The translations under genes and the position numbers were made by a program. A stretch of DNA of 64,000 bases from Ancylobacter amanitiformis (GTDB taxonomy: Bacteria > Pseudomonadota > Alphaproteobacteria > Rhizobiales > Xanthobacteraceae). The number at the start of each line of letters is the position of its first letter. Within the stretch, counting starts at the first letter, position 1. The stretch lies in the NCBI RefSeq assembly GCF_030814815.1, contig NZ_JAUSVR010000011.1:1-64000 (forward strand). Reading direction: 5' to 3'. Positions 29,583 through 38,507 of this stretch are shown here, piece after piece. The notes below the pieces were generated by a model. The model had not been told where the DNA came from. It saw only the letters and a list, made by a program, of their open reading frames with translations, and searched no databases.

Positions 29583-30982
29583 GGCGTGGTGTCCTCGATG
29601 GGCAGGCGGAAGGTGGAGGGATCAAGAGGCCGGCGCGGCAGGAAGCGGCCCTGCGGCGGCCGCTCGGCGAGGCGGCCGTCGGCGACCACGGTTCGGCCGC
29701 GCAGCAGCACGGTGAGGGGCCGGCCGGTCAGCCAGCGCCCCTCGAAAGGCGTGTAGCCGGCACGCGAACGCTGCTCGGCGGCGCGGACCTGCCAGCGCGC
29801 GGCGGGATCCCACAATACGAGATCGGCGTCGAAGCCGGGCGCGATCGCCCCCTTGCCCTCGAGCCCGTAATAGCGCGCCGCCGCCGCGCCGGCGACGCTG
29901 AGATAGCGCGGCAGCGACAGGCGCCCGCTGGCCAGCCCTTCCGAGAACAGCAGCGGCAGGCGGGTCTCCAGTCCCGGTATGCCGCTCACCGCCTTGTCGA
30001 AATCCTCCGCCGCCACCTTGTCGGCCAGCGGGCCGGGCGAATGGTCGGAGGACCATAGCGCGATGTCGCCCGCTTCCAGCGCCTGCCACAGCGCGGCATG
30101 GCTGGCGGCTTCCCGCCCGGGCGGGCAGAACAGGAAACGCGCGGCGTCCTCCGCCGGCCCGTCCAGCGCGGCGGGCGGCACCAGCACATATTGCGGGCAG
30201 GTCTCGCCGGTCACGTCCGTGCCGCGCAGCCGGGCCCGCGTCAGTTCCTCGATCCCCTGCGCCGACGAGATATGGACGATCAGCACGCGCGCGCCCGTCA
30301 CCTCCGCCAGCGTCGCCACCCGGTGGATGGCCTCGCGTTCCACGGCCGCGCTGTGGGCGATGAGGTGATAGCGCAGCGCCGTGCGGCCGGCGGCGAGCAG
30401 CTTGTCGCGGCTGTGCCGGATGATCGCATCGTTCTCGGCATGGATCATCACCGTCATGCCGCGGGCGCGGGCGCCATCCATCAGCTCCAGCATCCGCTCG
30501 TCGGAGACGGCGAAGCCCTCATAGGTCATGAACGCCTTCACCGAGGGAATGCCCTGCGCGCAGAGCCAGTCCATCTGGTCCTGCGCGGGGCCGGTCGCCT
30601 CCGTGGCGATGGCGTGCAGGCTGTAATCGGCGAAGCTGCGGCCCTCGGCCAGCGCCAGCGAGCGCTCCACCGCCTGCGGCATGGTGGTGCCCGGCGCCGG
30701 CATGGCGAAGGGGACGATGGTCGTGGTCCCGCCGAACACCGCGGCGAGGCTGCCGGTGCCGAACCCGTCCGCCCCCTCGGTGCCGCCCCAGCTGGGCTGG
30801 TCGAGGTGGCAATGGGCATCGACGCCGCCCGGCAGCACCCAGAGGCCCGCCGCGTCGAGAATCTCCGCCCCTTTCAGGCCCTCGCCCAGCGCGGTGATGC
30901 GGCCGCCGTCGATGCCGATGTCGCAATCGGCCCAGCCGTCGGAAAGCCCGACGCGGCCATTGGTGATGACCCGTTCATGCAT
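29567..30982 (-). CDS. D-hydantoinase / dihydropyrimidinase
   Basis: A 471-residue cyclic amidohydrolase opening hydantoin or dihydropyrimidine rings to N-carbamoyl amino acids. All binuclear metal ligands are visible: HxH in GVDAHCHLDQPSWGG (about residues 57-59), the carbamylated Lys in GIPSVKAFMTYEG, His in TVMIHAENDA, His in VLIVHISSAQG and Asp in LWSSDHSPGP. The LDQPSWGG segment is typical of hydantoinase-type members. It overlaps the upstream ABC ATPase gene by 8 bases and the downstream carbamoylase gene by 16. Confidence 0.92.
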   Translation of the reverse strand: MHERVITNGRVGLSDGWADCDIGIDGGRITALGEGLKGAEILDAAGLWVLPGGVDAHCHLDQPSWGGTEGADGFGTGSLAAVFGGTTTIVPFAMPAPGTTMPQAVERSLALAEGRSFADYSLHAIATEATGPAQDQMDWLCAQGIPSVKAFMTYEGFAVSDERMLELMDGARARGMTVMIHAENDAIIRHSRDKLLAAGRTALRYHLIAHSAAVEREAIHRVATLAEVTGARVLIVHISSAQGIEELTRARLRGTDVTGETCPQYVLVPPAALDGPAEDAARFLFCPPGREAASHAALWQALEAGDIALWSSDHSPGPLADKVAAEDFDKAVSGIPGLETRLPLLFSEGLASGRLSLPRYLSVAGAAAARYYGLEGKGAIAPGFDADLVLWDPAARWQVRAAEQRSRAGYTPFEGRWLTGRPLTVLLRGRTVVADGRLAERPPQGRFLPRRPLDPSTFRLPIEDTTPWLAA

Positions 30983-33050
30983 GATGGGTGTGTGCCTCGT
31001 TCAGGCTGTCGGCGGCGATGATGATGGGTTCCATCGCCAGCAGCGTCTCGCGGGGAAGGTGGCAGGCGATGGCGTGGCCCTCGCCGAAGATCTGGGCGGG
31101 CGGCACGGTCCGCTCGCACAGGTCCTCGATGGCGTAGGGGCAGCGTGTGGAGAACGGGCAGCCTGCGGGCGGGTTGCTGGGCGAGGGCATCTCGCCCGAG
31201 ATCACCACCTTGCGCTTGGTGATGGTGGGATCGGCGATCGGCACTGCCGCGAGCAGCGCTTCCGTATAGGGATGATAGGGCGGGGCGAAGATGTCGCCGG
31301 TGCGGCCCTGTTCCATGATGCGGCCCAGATACATCACCACCACGCGGTCGGAGAGATAGCGCACCACCGAGAGATCGTGGCTGATGAATAGCAGCGTCGT
31401 GCCGTTGCGGCGCTGGATGTCCATCAGCAGTTCGGTGACGGCCGCCTGCACCGAGACGTCGAGCGCCGAGACCGGCTCGTCCGCCACCACCACCGCAGGG
31501 TCGCCCGCAAAGGCGCGGGCGATGCCGATGCGCTGCTTCTGCCCGCCGGAGAGCTGGCGCGGGCGGCGCCCGGCGAAGTCGCGCGGCAGCTTCACCATGT
31601 CGAGCAGCTCAAGCACCCGCTCGCGGATCTGCGTCTCGCTCATGCGGGCGCCGAACCGGCGCAGCACCCGGGCGATCTGGAAGCCGACCGTCTGGCTGGG
31701 GTTGAGCGTGTCGAACGGGTTCTGGAACACCATCTGCAGGCTGCGGATGGTGACACGGTCGCGCTTCGTCACCGGCAGGCGGGCAAGTTCCTCGCCCATC
31801 AGCGAGATCGAGCCGGAGGTGGCCTGGTCCAGCCCCATGAGGATGCGCGCGAAGGTCGACTTGCCGCAGCCCGATTCGCCCACGATCGCCAGCGTCTCGG
31901 CCTCCCGCGCCTCGAAGGTGAGGTCCTCGTTGGCGCGCACCGTGTGGTAGCGCTTCGAGAGCCCCTCGACTTGCAGCACGGTGCGGCCGATCGTCGTCTC
32001 CTCGCGCGTCACCGCGCCGGCCGGCGGCGCGTCCCAGTCGATCTCGGCGATGCGCCGGCAGCGCGAGGCGTGGGTGCGCGACACCTGCGCCATCGGCACG
32101 GCGGCGTCATCGCAGCGCCCCGGCTCGAAGAACGTGCAGCGCGGCCCGAAATAGCACCCGCGCGGACGGTTGGTCGGCGAGGGCAGCTGGCCGGGAATGG
32201 TGACGAGCGGCCGGCTGGCCTTGTCCGCGCTGGGCACGGGGATGGAGGCGAACAGCCCGCGCGTATAGGGATGGCGGACCTGGCGGAACACCTCGTCCAC
32301 CGGCCCGGTCTCCACCGCCTCGCCCGAATACATCACGGTGAGGCGCTGGCAGGTCTCCAGGATAAGGCCGAGATTGTGCGAGACATAGAGCATCGCCGTG
32401 CCGAACTCGGCGGAGATGTCGCGGATGAGGTCGACGATGCCGGCCTCGACCGTCACGTCCAGCGCCGTGGTCGGTTCGTCCAGCAGCAGCACCTTCGGGT
32501 TGGCGAGCAGCGCCATGGCGATGACGATGCGCTGCTGCTGCCCGCCCGAGAGCTGGTGCGGATAGGCCGCGAGGATGCGCCCGGCATCGGCGAGCCGCAC
32601 CCGCTCCAGCATGGCGGCGGCGCGGTCGAGGGCGCTTGCCCGGTCGAGGCCCTGATGCACGGTCAGCACTTCGGCGAGCTGGCGGCCGATGCGCATGGTC
32701 GGGTTCAGCGAGGCCATCGGCTCCTGGTAGATCATCGCGATGTCGGCCCCGCGCACGCGCCGCAGTTCCGCCGGCGAGAGGGTCAGCAGGTCGCGTCCAT
32801 CGAACAATACCTGCCCGCCGGTGATCCGCCCGTTGCGGCCGAGATAGCGCATGATGGCGAGCGCGATGGTGGACTTGCCGCAGCCGGATTCGCCGACCAG
32901 CCCGTGCGCCTCCCCGGGCATGAGCGTGAGATTGAAGTCGACCACCGCCGGCACCAGGCCCGCCCGCGTCTCGTAGGAGACCGAGAGATTGCGGCATTCG
33001 AGGATCGGGGAGGGACCGGCCGTCGCGGCCTGCGGGGGGTGCGTGTCCAT
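30975..33050 (-). CDS. Dipeptide-type ABC transporter, fused two-domain ATPase (DppD-DppF)
   Basis: A 691-residue protein with two complete ABC ATPase domains. Domain 1 (about residues 15-280) has GESGCGKSTIALAIM, LSGGQQQRIVIAMALL and VLLLDEPTTALD; domain 2 (about 355-610) has GESGCGKSTFARILM, LSGGQKQRIGIARAF and VVVADEPVSALD. Each ends with the cysteine-containing oligopeptide-transporter tail (RGCYFGPRCTFFEPGRC and AGCPFSTRCPYAIEDLC). It energises import through the two permeases encoded just upstream. No solute-binding protein gene lies in this operon. Confidence 0.94.
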   Translation of the reverse strand: MDTHPPQAATAGPSPILECRNLSVSYETRAGLVPAVVDFNLTLMPGEAHGLVGESGCGKSTIALAIMRYLGRNGRITGGQVLFDGRDLLTLSPAELRRVRGADIAMIYQEPMASLNPTMRIGRQLAEVLTVHQGLDRASALDRAAAMLERVRLADAGRILAAYPHQLSGGQQQRIVIAMALLANPKVLLLDEPTTALDVTVEAGIVDLIRDISAEFGTAMLYVSHNLGLILETCQRLTVMYSGEAVETGPVDEVFRQVRHPYTRGLFASIPVPSADKASRPLVTIPGQLPSPTNRPRGCYFGPRCTFFEPGRCDDAAVPMAQVSRTHASRCRRIAEIDWDAPPAGAVTREETTIGRTVLQVEGLSKRYHTVRANEDLTFEAREAETLAIVGESGCGKSTFARILMGLDQATSGSISLMGEELARLPVTKRDRVTIRSLQMVFQNPFDTLNPSQTVGFQIARVLRRFGARMSETQIRERVLELLDMVKLPRDFAGRRPRQLSGGQKQRIGIARAFAGDPAVVVADEPVSALDVSVQAAVTELLMDIQRRNGTTLLFISHDLSVVRYLSDRVVVMYLGRIMEQGRTGDIFAPPYHPYTEALLAAVPIADPTITKRKVVISGEMPSPSNPPAGCPFSTRCPYAIEDLCERTVPPAQIFGEGHAIACHLPRETLLAMEPIIIAADSLNEAHTHHA

Positions 33051-33054
33051 CGGT

Positions 33055-34092
33055 TCAATCCCTCAGGCTCATCTCGCGCAATCCGTCGGCCATCAGGTTG
33101 AAGCCGAGGATCAGGCTGCTGACCGCCACCGAGGGCACGATCATCATGTAGGCGAACTTCCACAGCAGCGCCGAACTGGCGGCCTCCTTGATCATCAGGC
33201 CCCAGTCGGGATCGGGCGGCTGCAGGCCGAGGCCGAGAAAGGTCAGCGTGGTGATGGCCACCGTGGTGTAGCCGAGCCGCAGGCAGGCATCGACGATGAG
33301 CGGCCCGCGCACATTGGGCAGGATCTCGACCACCATGATCCACGGCGCGCTCTCGCCACGCGTCTGGGCGGCCTGGATGTAGTCCCGGGTGGATTCAACC
33401 AGCGCCAGCCCGCGCACGATGCGCATGATGCCCGGCGCGGAGGAGAAGGTGACGGCGAGGATGATCGAGAAGCCGCTCTGGCCGAGAAAGTTCAGCACCA
33501 GGATGAGCAGCACCATGACCGGGAAGGACAGCAGGATATTGGCGATGAAGGACAGGATCTCGTCCCACCAGCCGCGCAGGTAGCCGGCCATGAGGCCGAA
33601 GGCGACGCCGACGACATAGGCGCAGGCGGTGGCGGTGATGCCCCACACGATCACCCGCTGCCCGCCCCACAGGGTGCGCGAGAGCATGTCGCGTCCGCGC
33701 ATGTCCGCGCCGAGCCAGAAGAAGTGCCCCGCCTTCGCCGTGAAGGGTGGGGTGAAGGGGGCGATCGGGCGGTTCGGATCGACCAGCGGCAGGTAGGGCG
33801 CGGCCACCGCCATGAGGATCCAGAACATCACCAGCGTGAGGCCGATGCGGGCAATGGCCGATTCCCGCCACGACACGATGCCGAGCCCATAGAGAACCAG
33901 CGCCGCCGGGATCGAGGGGATCAGCGCGGCGGCATGGGCCGGGCCCAGCGCATCGGGAAACACCACATAGGCGACCAGCGAGCACCAGACGAGCGCGAGC
34001 AGCGCCACCACCACCGGCAGGCGGGCGATTGTCGGGCGCCACGATGCCCGTTCGGGATGGGTTGTCGGCACGGGAGGGGAGGAAAGCGTCAT
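33055..34092 (-). CDS. ABC transporter permease, DppC type
   Basis: A 345-residue inner-membrane permease. It has six or seven hydrophobic segments, the OppC N-terminal region, and the EAA loop near ESTRDYIQAAQTRGESAPWI. The internal block FFWLGADMRGRDMLSRTLWG is characteristic of DppC/OppC. Its start overlaps the dppB-type stop by four bases (ATGA at 34089-34092), and the fused ATPase gene starts 5 bases after its stop. Confidence 0.93.
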   Translation of the reverse strand: MTLSSPPVPTTHPERASWRPTIARLPVVVALLALVWCSLVAYVVFPDALGPAHAAALIPSIPAALVLYGLGIVSWRESAIARIGLTLVMFWILMAVAAPYLPLVDPNRPIAPFTPPFTAKAGHFFWLGADMRGRDMLSRTLWGGQRVIVWGITATACAYVVGVAFGLMAGYLRGWWDEILSFIANILLSFPVMVLLILVLNFLGQSGFSIILAVTFSSAPGIMRIVRGLALVESTRDYIQAAQTRGESAPWIMVVEILPNVRGPLIVDACLRLGYTTVAITTLTFLGLGLQPPDPDWGLMIKEAASSALLWKFAYMMIVPSVAVSSLILGFNLMADGLREMSLRD

Positions 34093-35042
34093 CCGGCCGC
34101 TCCCACGCGCGGGTTGAGGAGGATATAGGTGATGTCGGACAGAAGCTGCGAGATGACCGCGACGGCCACCGCCACCAGCGTGGCGGCCTGCAGCACCGCG
34201 ATATCGCCGAACATCGCCGCCTCGTAGAGCATCCGGCCGAAGCCGGAATACTGGAAGAACACTTCCACCACGACGACATGCGACAGCAGCCAGTTGAGCT
34301 GCAGGAAGATCAGCGTGAAGGGCACGATGAGCGCATTGCGCAGCGCGTGCCCCATGATGACGTGCGAGCCGGCGAGGCCCTTGAGCACGGCGGTGCGGAT
34401 GTAGTTGGCGGACATCACCTCCGCCATCGAGGCGCGGGTCATGCGCACGACGTAGCCAATGTCGTAGATCAGCAGCGTCAGCAGCGGCAGCACCAGTTCG
34501 CGGAAGGAGAAGCCGCCCACCATGGCGGATTTCGCCGGCACCCAGCCCAGCCCCAGGCTGAGGAACACCGTGAGCAGCACCGCCGTCGCGATCTGCGGGA
34601 TCGAGGTAGTGACGACGGCGACGATGGAGATCACCCGGTCCAGCCGCCCGCCCTCGCGCATGCCGGCCAGCACGCCGAGCGTGAGCGAGATCGGCACCAT
34701 GAGCACGAAGAAGCAGGAGGCCAGGATGGCGGTGCGCTGCAGCCGGTCCGCCAGCAGCGTCGACACCGCCATGTTCTTCTCGATGGAGCGGCCGAGGTCG
34801 CCCTGCATCACATCGCCGACCCAGGTGACATAGCGCGACAGGAACGGCTCGTTCAGCCCCTTCTTTTCCAGCCACCCCTCGTAATCCGCCGCGTTCAGCG
34901 TGGCGACGCCGAAGCCGCCCAGCTCGGACACGGCAATCTGGCGACGGAACTGGTCGGTATCGAAGATCGCGAAGAGCAGGAGCGAGGTCACGCCCATGAT
35001 CAGGAGCATCTGCCCCAGCCGCTTTGCGATGAGCCTCGCCAT
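34089..35042 (-). CDS. ABC transporter permease, DppB type
   Basis: A 317-residue inner-membrane permease with the DppB/OppB N-terminus (MARLIAKRLGQMLLIMGVTS), the periplasmic loop including NEPFLSRYVTWVGDVMQGDL, and the EAA region around YIRTAVLKGLAGSHVIMGHA. It pairs with the DppC-type permease. It follows the RidA gene by about 80 bases in the leftward operon. Confidence 0.93.
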   Translation of the reverse strand: MARLIAKRLGQMLLIMGVTSLLLFAIFDTDQFRRQIAVSELGGFGVATLNAADYEGWLEKKGLNEPFLSRYVTWVGDVMQGDLGRSIEKNMAVSTLLADRLQRTAILASCFFVLMVPISLTLGVLAGMREGGRLDRVISIVAVVTTSIPQIATAVLLTVFLSLGLGWVPAKSAMVGGFSFRELVLPLLTLLIYDIGYVVRMTRASMAEVMSANYIRTAVLKGLAGSHVIMGHALRNALIVPFTLIFLQLNWLLSHVVVVEVFFQYSGFGRMLYEAAMFGDIAVLQAATLVAVAVAVISQLLSDITYILLNPRVGAAG

Positions 35043-35122
35043 CGATCGGTCTCTCTTCGGTTCGCGTCGGGGCGGGGGGCGGGACAGTGTGTCGGCCGGC
35101 GGTCCGCGCGGTGCGCGTGATG

Positions 35123-35470
35123 TCAGAGCGCCGCGATGACCATGATTTCCACCCGGTAGGCGTCACCGGCGAGGCGCCCTTCCACGGTGGCGCGCACCGG
35201 CATGGCCGAGCGGTCGATCCAATCGTCCCACACCCCGTTCATCCGGTCGAAATCGGCGATGTCGCGCAGCCAGATGGTGGCACTGAGCAGCTTCGAGCGG
35301 TCGCTGCCGGCGAGGCCGAGAAAATGATCGATCTTGGCGAGCGTGTCGCGCGTCTGCTGCACGACGTCGCCCGACGTGTCGTCGGCGGTCATGCCGGCGA
35401 GGTAGACGGTGCCGTTATGGGTGAGTACCCGGCAGAAGCGGGTGCCGTTCTCGATGCGGTTGATCGTCAT
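35123..35470 (-). CDS. RidA-family enamine/imine deaminase
   Basis: A 115-residue RidA (YjgF/YER057c/UK114) protein. Its core includes NGTVYLAGMTADDTSGDVVQ, QTRDTLAKIDHFLGLAGSD and the C-terminal MPVRATVEGRLAGDAYRVEI with the conserved Arg and Glu. RidA proteins hydrolyse reactive imines released by PLP enzymes and amino acid oxidases. Its start overlaps the stop of the FAD oxidase gene (ATGA), so it probably clears the imino acid made by that enzyme. Confidence 0.92.
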   Translation of the reverse strand: MTINRIENGTRFCRVLTHNGTVYLAGMTADDTSGDVVQQTRDTLAKIDHFLGLAGSDRSKLLSATIWLRDIADFDRMNGVWDDWIDRSAMPVRATVEGRLAGDAYRVEIMVIAAL

Positions 35471-36648
35471 CAGGCCGCTCCTTTGGTGGTGGACGGGGAA
35501 GACACCTGCGGCGCGGGCGCGAACCGCGCGGGCGACAGGTCGCAGGCCGATATGCCGAGCCGCCGGAGATCGGCGGGCAGGTCCTGCCCGCCGATCAGCG
35601 CGGCGGCGATGCGCAAGAGGCTGGACGAGGTCTTGATGCCGTAGCCGCCCTGTCCGGCCAGCCAGAAGAACCCCTCGGCCCGCGGGTCGAAGCCGACCAC
35701 GGGCGATTTGTCGGCCGCGAAGGTGCGCAGGCCCGCCCAGGAATGGCTGACGCGCGTGACCGTGAGATGGGTCGCGCGCTCCAGCCGCTCGGCGCCGATC
35801 GCAACATCCATGTCGTCCGCCCACGCGTCCATCGGCGCGCTCGGTGTGGCGTCGGCCGGAGACACCATGAGCTGCCCGCCGGCAACCTTGACGTAGAATT
35901 CCTCGCCCACATCGTTGACCAGCGGCCAATGCGCGATGGAGTGGCCCTCCGGCGCGGGGATGTTGAAGGCGGTGCGGCGCAGCGGCTGCAGCCCGAGCGG
36001 GGCGATGCCGGCCAGTTGCGCCACCTCGTCCGCCCAGGCGCCCGCCGCATCGACCACGACCGGCGCGGCGAACAGGCCGGCCGGCGTCTCCACCTGCCAT
36101 TCACCCTCGCGGCAGGCGATGGCGCGCACCGCCGCGCGGGTGACGATGCGCGCGCCGGCCGCGCGGGCGCTGCGCAGGAAGCCGTTATGCAGCGCGTCGA
36201 CATCGATATCCATCGAATGCGGCTCGAGGATCGCGCCGGCGAGATAGTCGCGCCGCAACACCGGCACGCGCGCGAGCGCGTCGTCGACCGAAACCGGCAC
36301 GATGCTGGGCACCAGCAGCCGCGCCCGCGTCAGCTCGGCGCCGAGCTGCTCCATCTGGTCGGCGCGGGCAATGGTGAGCATGCCGCGCGGGGTGAGCAGG
36401 GGATGATCGCAAAAGCCCGCCGGCGGAGAGGCGAGAAACGGCCGGCTGCCGAGTGCGAGGCGCCGGATCAGGCCGGTGCCGTAATTCTCCGTGAAACTCG
36501 CGGCCGAGCGGCCGGTGGAGTGATAACCACAGACGCTCTCGCGCTCCAGCAGGATGACCGAGCGGGTCTTGGCGATCTCATAGGCGGCGCCCGCACCGGC
36601 AATGCCGCCGCCGATGATCACCACATCCGCGTGTGCCACCTCGCTCAT
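35470..36648 (-). CDS. FAD-dependent D-amino acid oxidase/dehydrogenase (DAO family)
   Basis: A 392-residue flavoenzyme of the glycine/D-amino acid oxidase family: dinucleotide fold VVIIGGGIAGAGAAYEIAK (residues 9-27), SVCGYHSTGRSAASFTENYG, VVDAAGAWADEVAQLAG and a C-terminal GQGGYGIKTSSSLLRIAAAL. It would oxidise an amine to the imine, with RidA hydrolysing the imine to keto acid and ammonia. It is the promoter-proximal gene of the leftward operon. D-amino acid specificity is inferred from the co-encoded D-hydantoinase and D-carbamoylase; a sarcosine-type substrate is the alternative. Confidence 0.87.
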   Translation of the reverse strand: MSEVAHADVVIIGGGIAGAGAAYEIAKTRSVILLERESVCGYHSTGRSAASFTENYGTGLIRRLALGSRPFLASPPAGFCDHPLLTPRGMLTIARADQMEQLGAELTRARLLVPSIVPVSVDDALARVPVLRRDYLAGAILEPHSMDIDVDALHNGFLRSARAAGARIVTRAAVRAIACREGEWQVETPAGLFAAPVVVDAAGAWADEVAQLAGIAPLGLQPLRRTAFNIPAPEGHSIAHWPLVNDVGEEFYVKVAGGQLMVSPADATPSAPMDAWADDMDVAIGAERLERATHLTVTRVSHSWAGLRTFAADKSPVVGFDPRAEGFFWLAGQGGYGIKTSSSLLRIAAALIGGQDLPADLRRLGISACDLSPARFAPAPQVSSPSTTKGAA

Positions 36649-37269
36649 GCCCGGCCAGCCTGTTTCAGCGCGCGGCGCGACCCGCTGGCCAGATGCGGCG
36701 CGGGGCAGGGGCGCTCAACGTCTGACGCGCGAAAATTCCGGGCCATGGCGGCAATTCCGATTCTCATGGCGTTAAATTAGGCTGTGCTTCATCGCTGATC
36801 ACGCGAGGAATTCGTCGTCATTGACCCTTGAATCTTTGGCCAGCCCGCAGCCGTGGCGCCTCATGCCCTCCCGCCCCCTGCTTCCCCGTGGCTCGCGGTC
36901 GTTCATGCAGGATCAAGCGGATACCGCCTACCGGTGCGCCCTTCCGGTTGATCCGTTGGCAAGCGGCGCGGCGCCGAGCGCGGCGCGACCGCTCGCATGG
37001 CCTCTGGCACCCGCCGGCTCGGATCCGGCAGGGCCTCGCCGCACGGAGGCGGGTCGTGCCGGACAAGGCGGGTCATGCCGAACAAGGAGTGTCTTGCCGG
37101 ACAGCGGTTGCCTCAATTAAATCCGGGTCATTGCCCCCGCCCTATTTGATTGCGAGGCCTCCCCGGCGCGGCGTTATGCTGCCGGCGAATGAGCGATATC
37201 CGGCCCCGAGCCTACCCGCTCGCCGTGCGGGGGTCCGGTTCCATGCGGTCCCAGTCCGATGGGGGTTGA
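36649..37269. other. 621-base divergent intergenic region
   Basis: This gap separates the leftward hydantoin operon from the rightward Rieske operon and should hold both promoters. It contains the three-copy direct repeat annotated separately at 37053-37108 and an AT-richer patch at about 36730-36830 (GGCGTTAAATTAGGCTGTGC). Several short open frames are present, but none has coding character or a recognisable product. Confidence 0.6.
37053..37108. promoter_or_regulatory. Three 19-bp direct repeats (candidate regulator-binding iterons)
   Basis: Three imperfect copies of GTCNTGCCGGACAAGG start at 37053, 37072 and 37091, an exact 19-bp period. They lie about 160-215 bases upstream of the Rieske oxygenase start. 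Spaced direct repeats are the usual binding form of AraC-type activators, and a GlxA/GbdR-like AraC regulator is encoded at 55109-56107. The link to that regulator is inference. Confidence 0.55.
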
Positions 37270-38502
37270 ATGCTGAAACAGCGAATTGCCGGCCTGTTGA
37301 ACGAACGCCGTTCCGGCTTCTCCATGCCGCAGGCCTTCTATGTCGACGAGGAGATCTTTCAGGCGGACCTCGAGGCGGTCTTCGCCTCGGACTGGCTGTT
37401 CGCCTGCAGCGTGGCGGAGATCAAGCGGCCCGGCGACTATGTGACGATGGAAATCGGCCGCGATTCCGTGGTGATCCTGCGGGATCGCGACGGCGAGGTG
37501 AAAGCCTATTTCAACACCTGCCGCCATCGTGGCTCGCGTATCTGCCTGAAGGAGAGCGGCCGGGCCAACCGGCTGGTCTGCCCCTATCATCAATGGGTCT
37601 ACGAACTTGACGGCCGCCTCATCAACGCGCGGCAGATGCCGGCGGATTTCGACAAGAGCGGCTACGCGCTGGTGCCGGTGCACGTCGAGGTGATCTGCGG
37701 CATGGTCTATGTCAACGTCGCCGAAAACCCGCCCTCGCTCGCGCGTTTCCGCGACACCGTCACGCCCTATATCGCGCCGCACCAGCCGGACCGCACCAAG
37801 GTGGCGTTTTCCTCCACCATCATCGAGGAGGCGAACTGGAAGCTGGTCATCGAGAATAATCGCGAATGCTATCACTGCGCCGGCAATCACCCGGCGCTGC
37901 TGGTGACGCTGGTGGAGTTCGCCCTGCCGGACGACCCGGCGGCCAATGCCACGTTCAAGAACCTGATGGACACCTCGACCGCGCGCTGGGATCGCCTCGC
38001 CCTGCCGCACAAACCGGCCGATGGCGGCGTCGAGTTCCGCTGCATCCGCCTGCCGTTCAACGAGGATTGCGTGTCCTTCACCCGTGACGGCGCGCCGGCC
38101 TGCAACAAGCTGCTGGCGGATTTCACCGAGCCCGATCTCGGCTCGGTGCGCATGTTCCGCGTGCCGAACAACTGGAACCACTTCCTCGCCGACCACATCA
38201 TCCATTTCCGCGTGCTGCCGCTCGGCCCCAACCGCACCGCGGTGAAGACCACGTGGCTGGTGCATGAGGACGCGGTGGAGGGTGTCGATTACGACATCAA
38301 TCGCCTGACCGAGGTGTGGACCGAGACCAATGACGAGGACCGCATCCTCGCCGAGCATAATCACCAGGGCATCCAGTCGCGGGCCTACCGCCCCGGTCCC
38401 TTCGCGCCGTCCGAGTTCATGCTGAAGAATTTCGCGGAATGGTACTACGGCAAGATGTCCGATTACGTGCACGGCCCCGCGCACCGCATCGCCGCCGAGT
38501 GA
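37270..38502 (+). CDS. Rieske oxygenase alpha subunit, betaine/carnitine demethylase type
   Basis: A 410-residue terminal oxygenase. The Rieske 2Fe-2S ligands are in FNTCRHRGSRIC and LVCPYHQWVYELDG (about residues 84-110); the mononuclear iron site is in ENNRECYHCAGNHP (about residues 196-209). There a Glu occupies the position three before the first His, where most Rieske oxygenases carry the bridging Asp, as in carnitine monooxygenase CntA. The family includes GbcA, stachydrine demethylase and CntA, which act on quaternary ammonium compounds. The substrate is not certain. The reductase gene follows after 5 bases. Confidence 0.88.
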   Translation: MLKQRIAGLLNERRSGFSMPQAFYVDEEIFQADLEAVFASDWLFACSVAEIKRPGDYVTMEIGRDSVVILRDRDGEVKAYFNTCRHRGSRICLKESGRANRLVCPYHQWVYELDGRLINARQMPADFDKSGYALVPVHVEVICGMVYVNVAENPPSLARFRDTVTPYIAPHQPDRTKVAFSSTIIEEANWKLVIENNRECYHCAGNHPALLVTLVEFALPDDPAANATFKNLMDTSTARWDRLALPHKPADGGVEFRCIRLPFNEDCVSFTRDGAPACNKLLADFTEPDLGSVRMFRVPNNWNHFLADHIIHFRVLPLGPNRTAVKTTWLVHEDAVEGVDYDINRLTEVWTETNDEDRILAEHNHQGIQSRAYRPGPFAPSEFMLKNFAEWYYGKMSDYVHGPAHRIAAE

Positions 38503-38507
38503 GCCGC

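Noticed and set aside
27916-36648. Creatinine/N-methylhydantoin degradation as the role of the hydantoin operon
   Set aside because: The isochorismatase-family gene could be an N-carbamoylsarcosine amidase, but the ATP-dependent N-methylhydantoin amidohydrolase and creatininase-type genes are absent and the carbamoylase is of the D-amino acid type.
37053-37108. CRISPR array
   Set aside because: Only three degenerate 15-16-base copies with almost no spacer and no cas genes; better seen as regulatory iterons.
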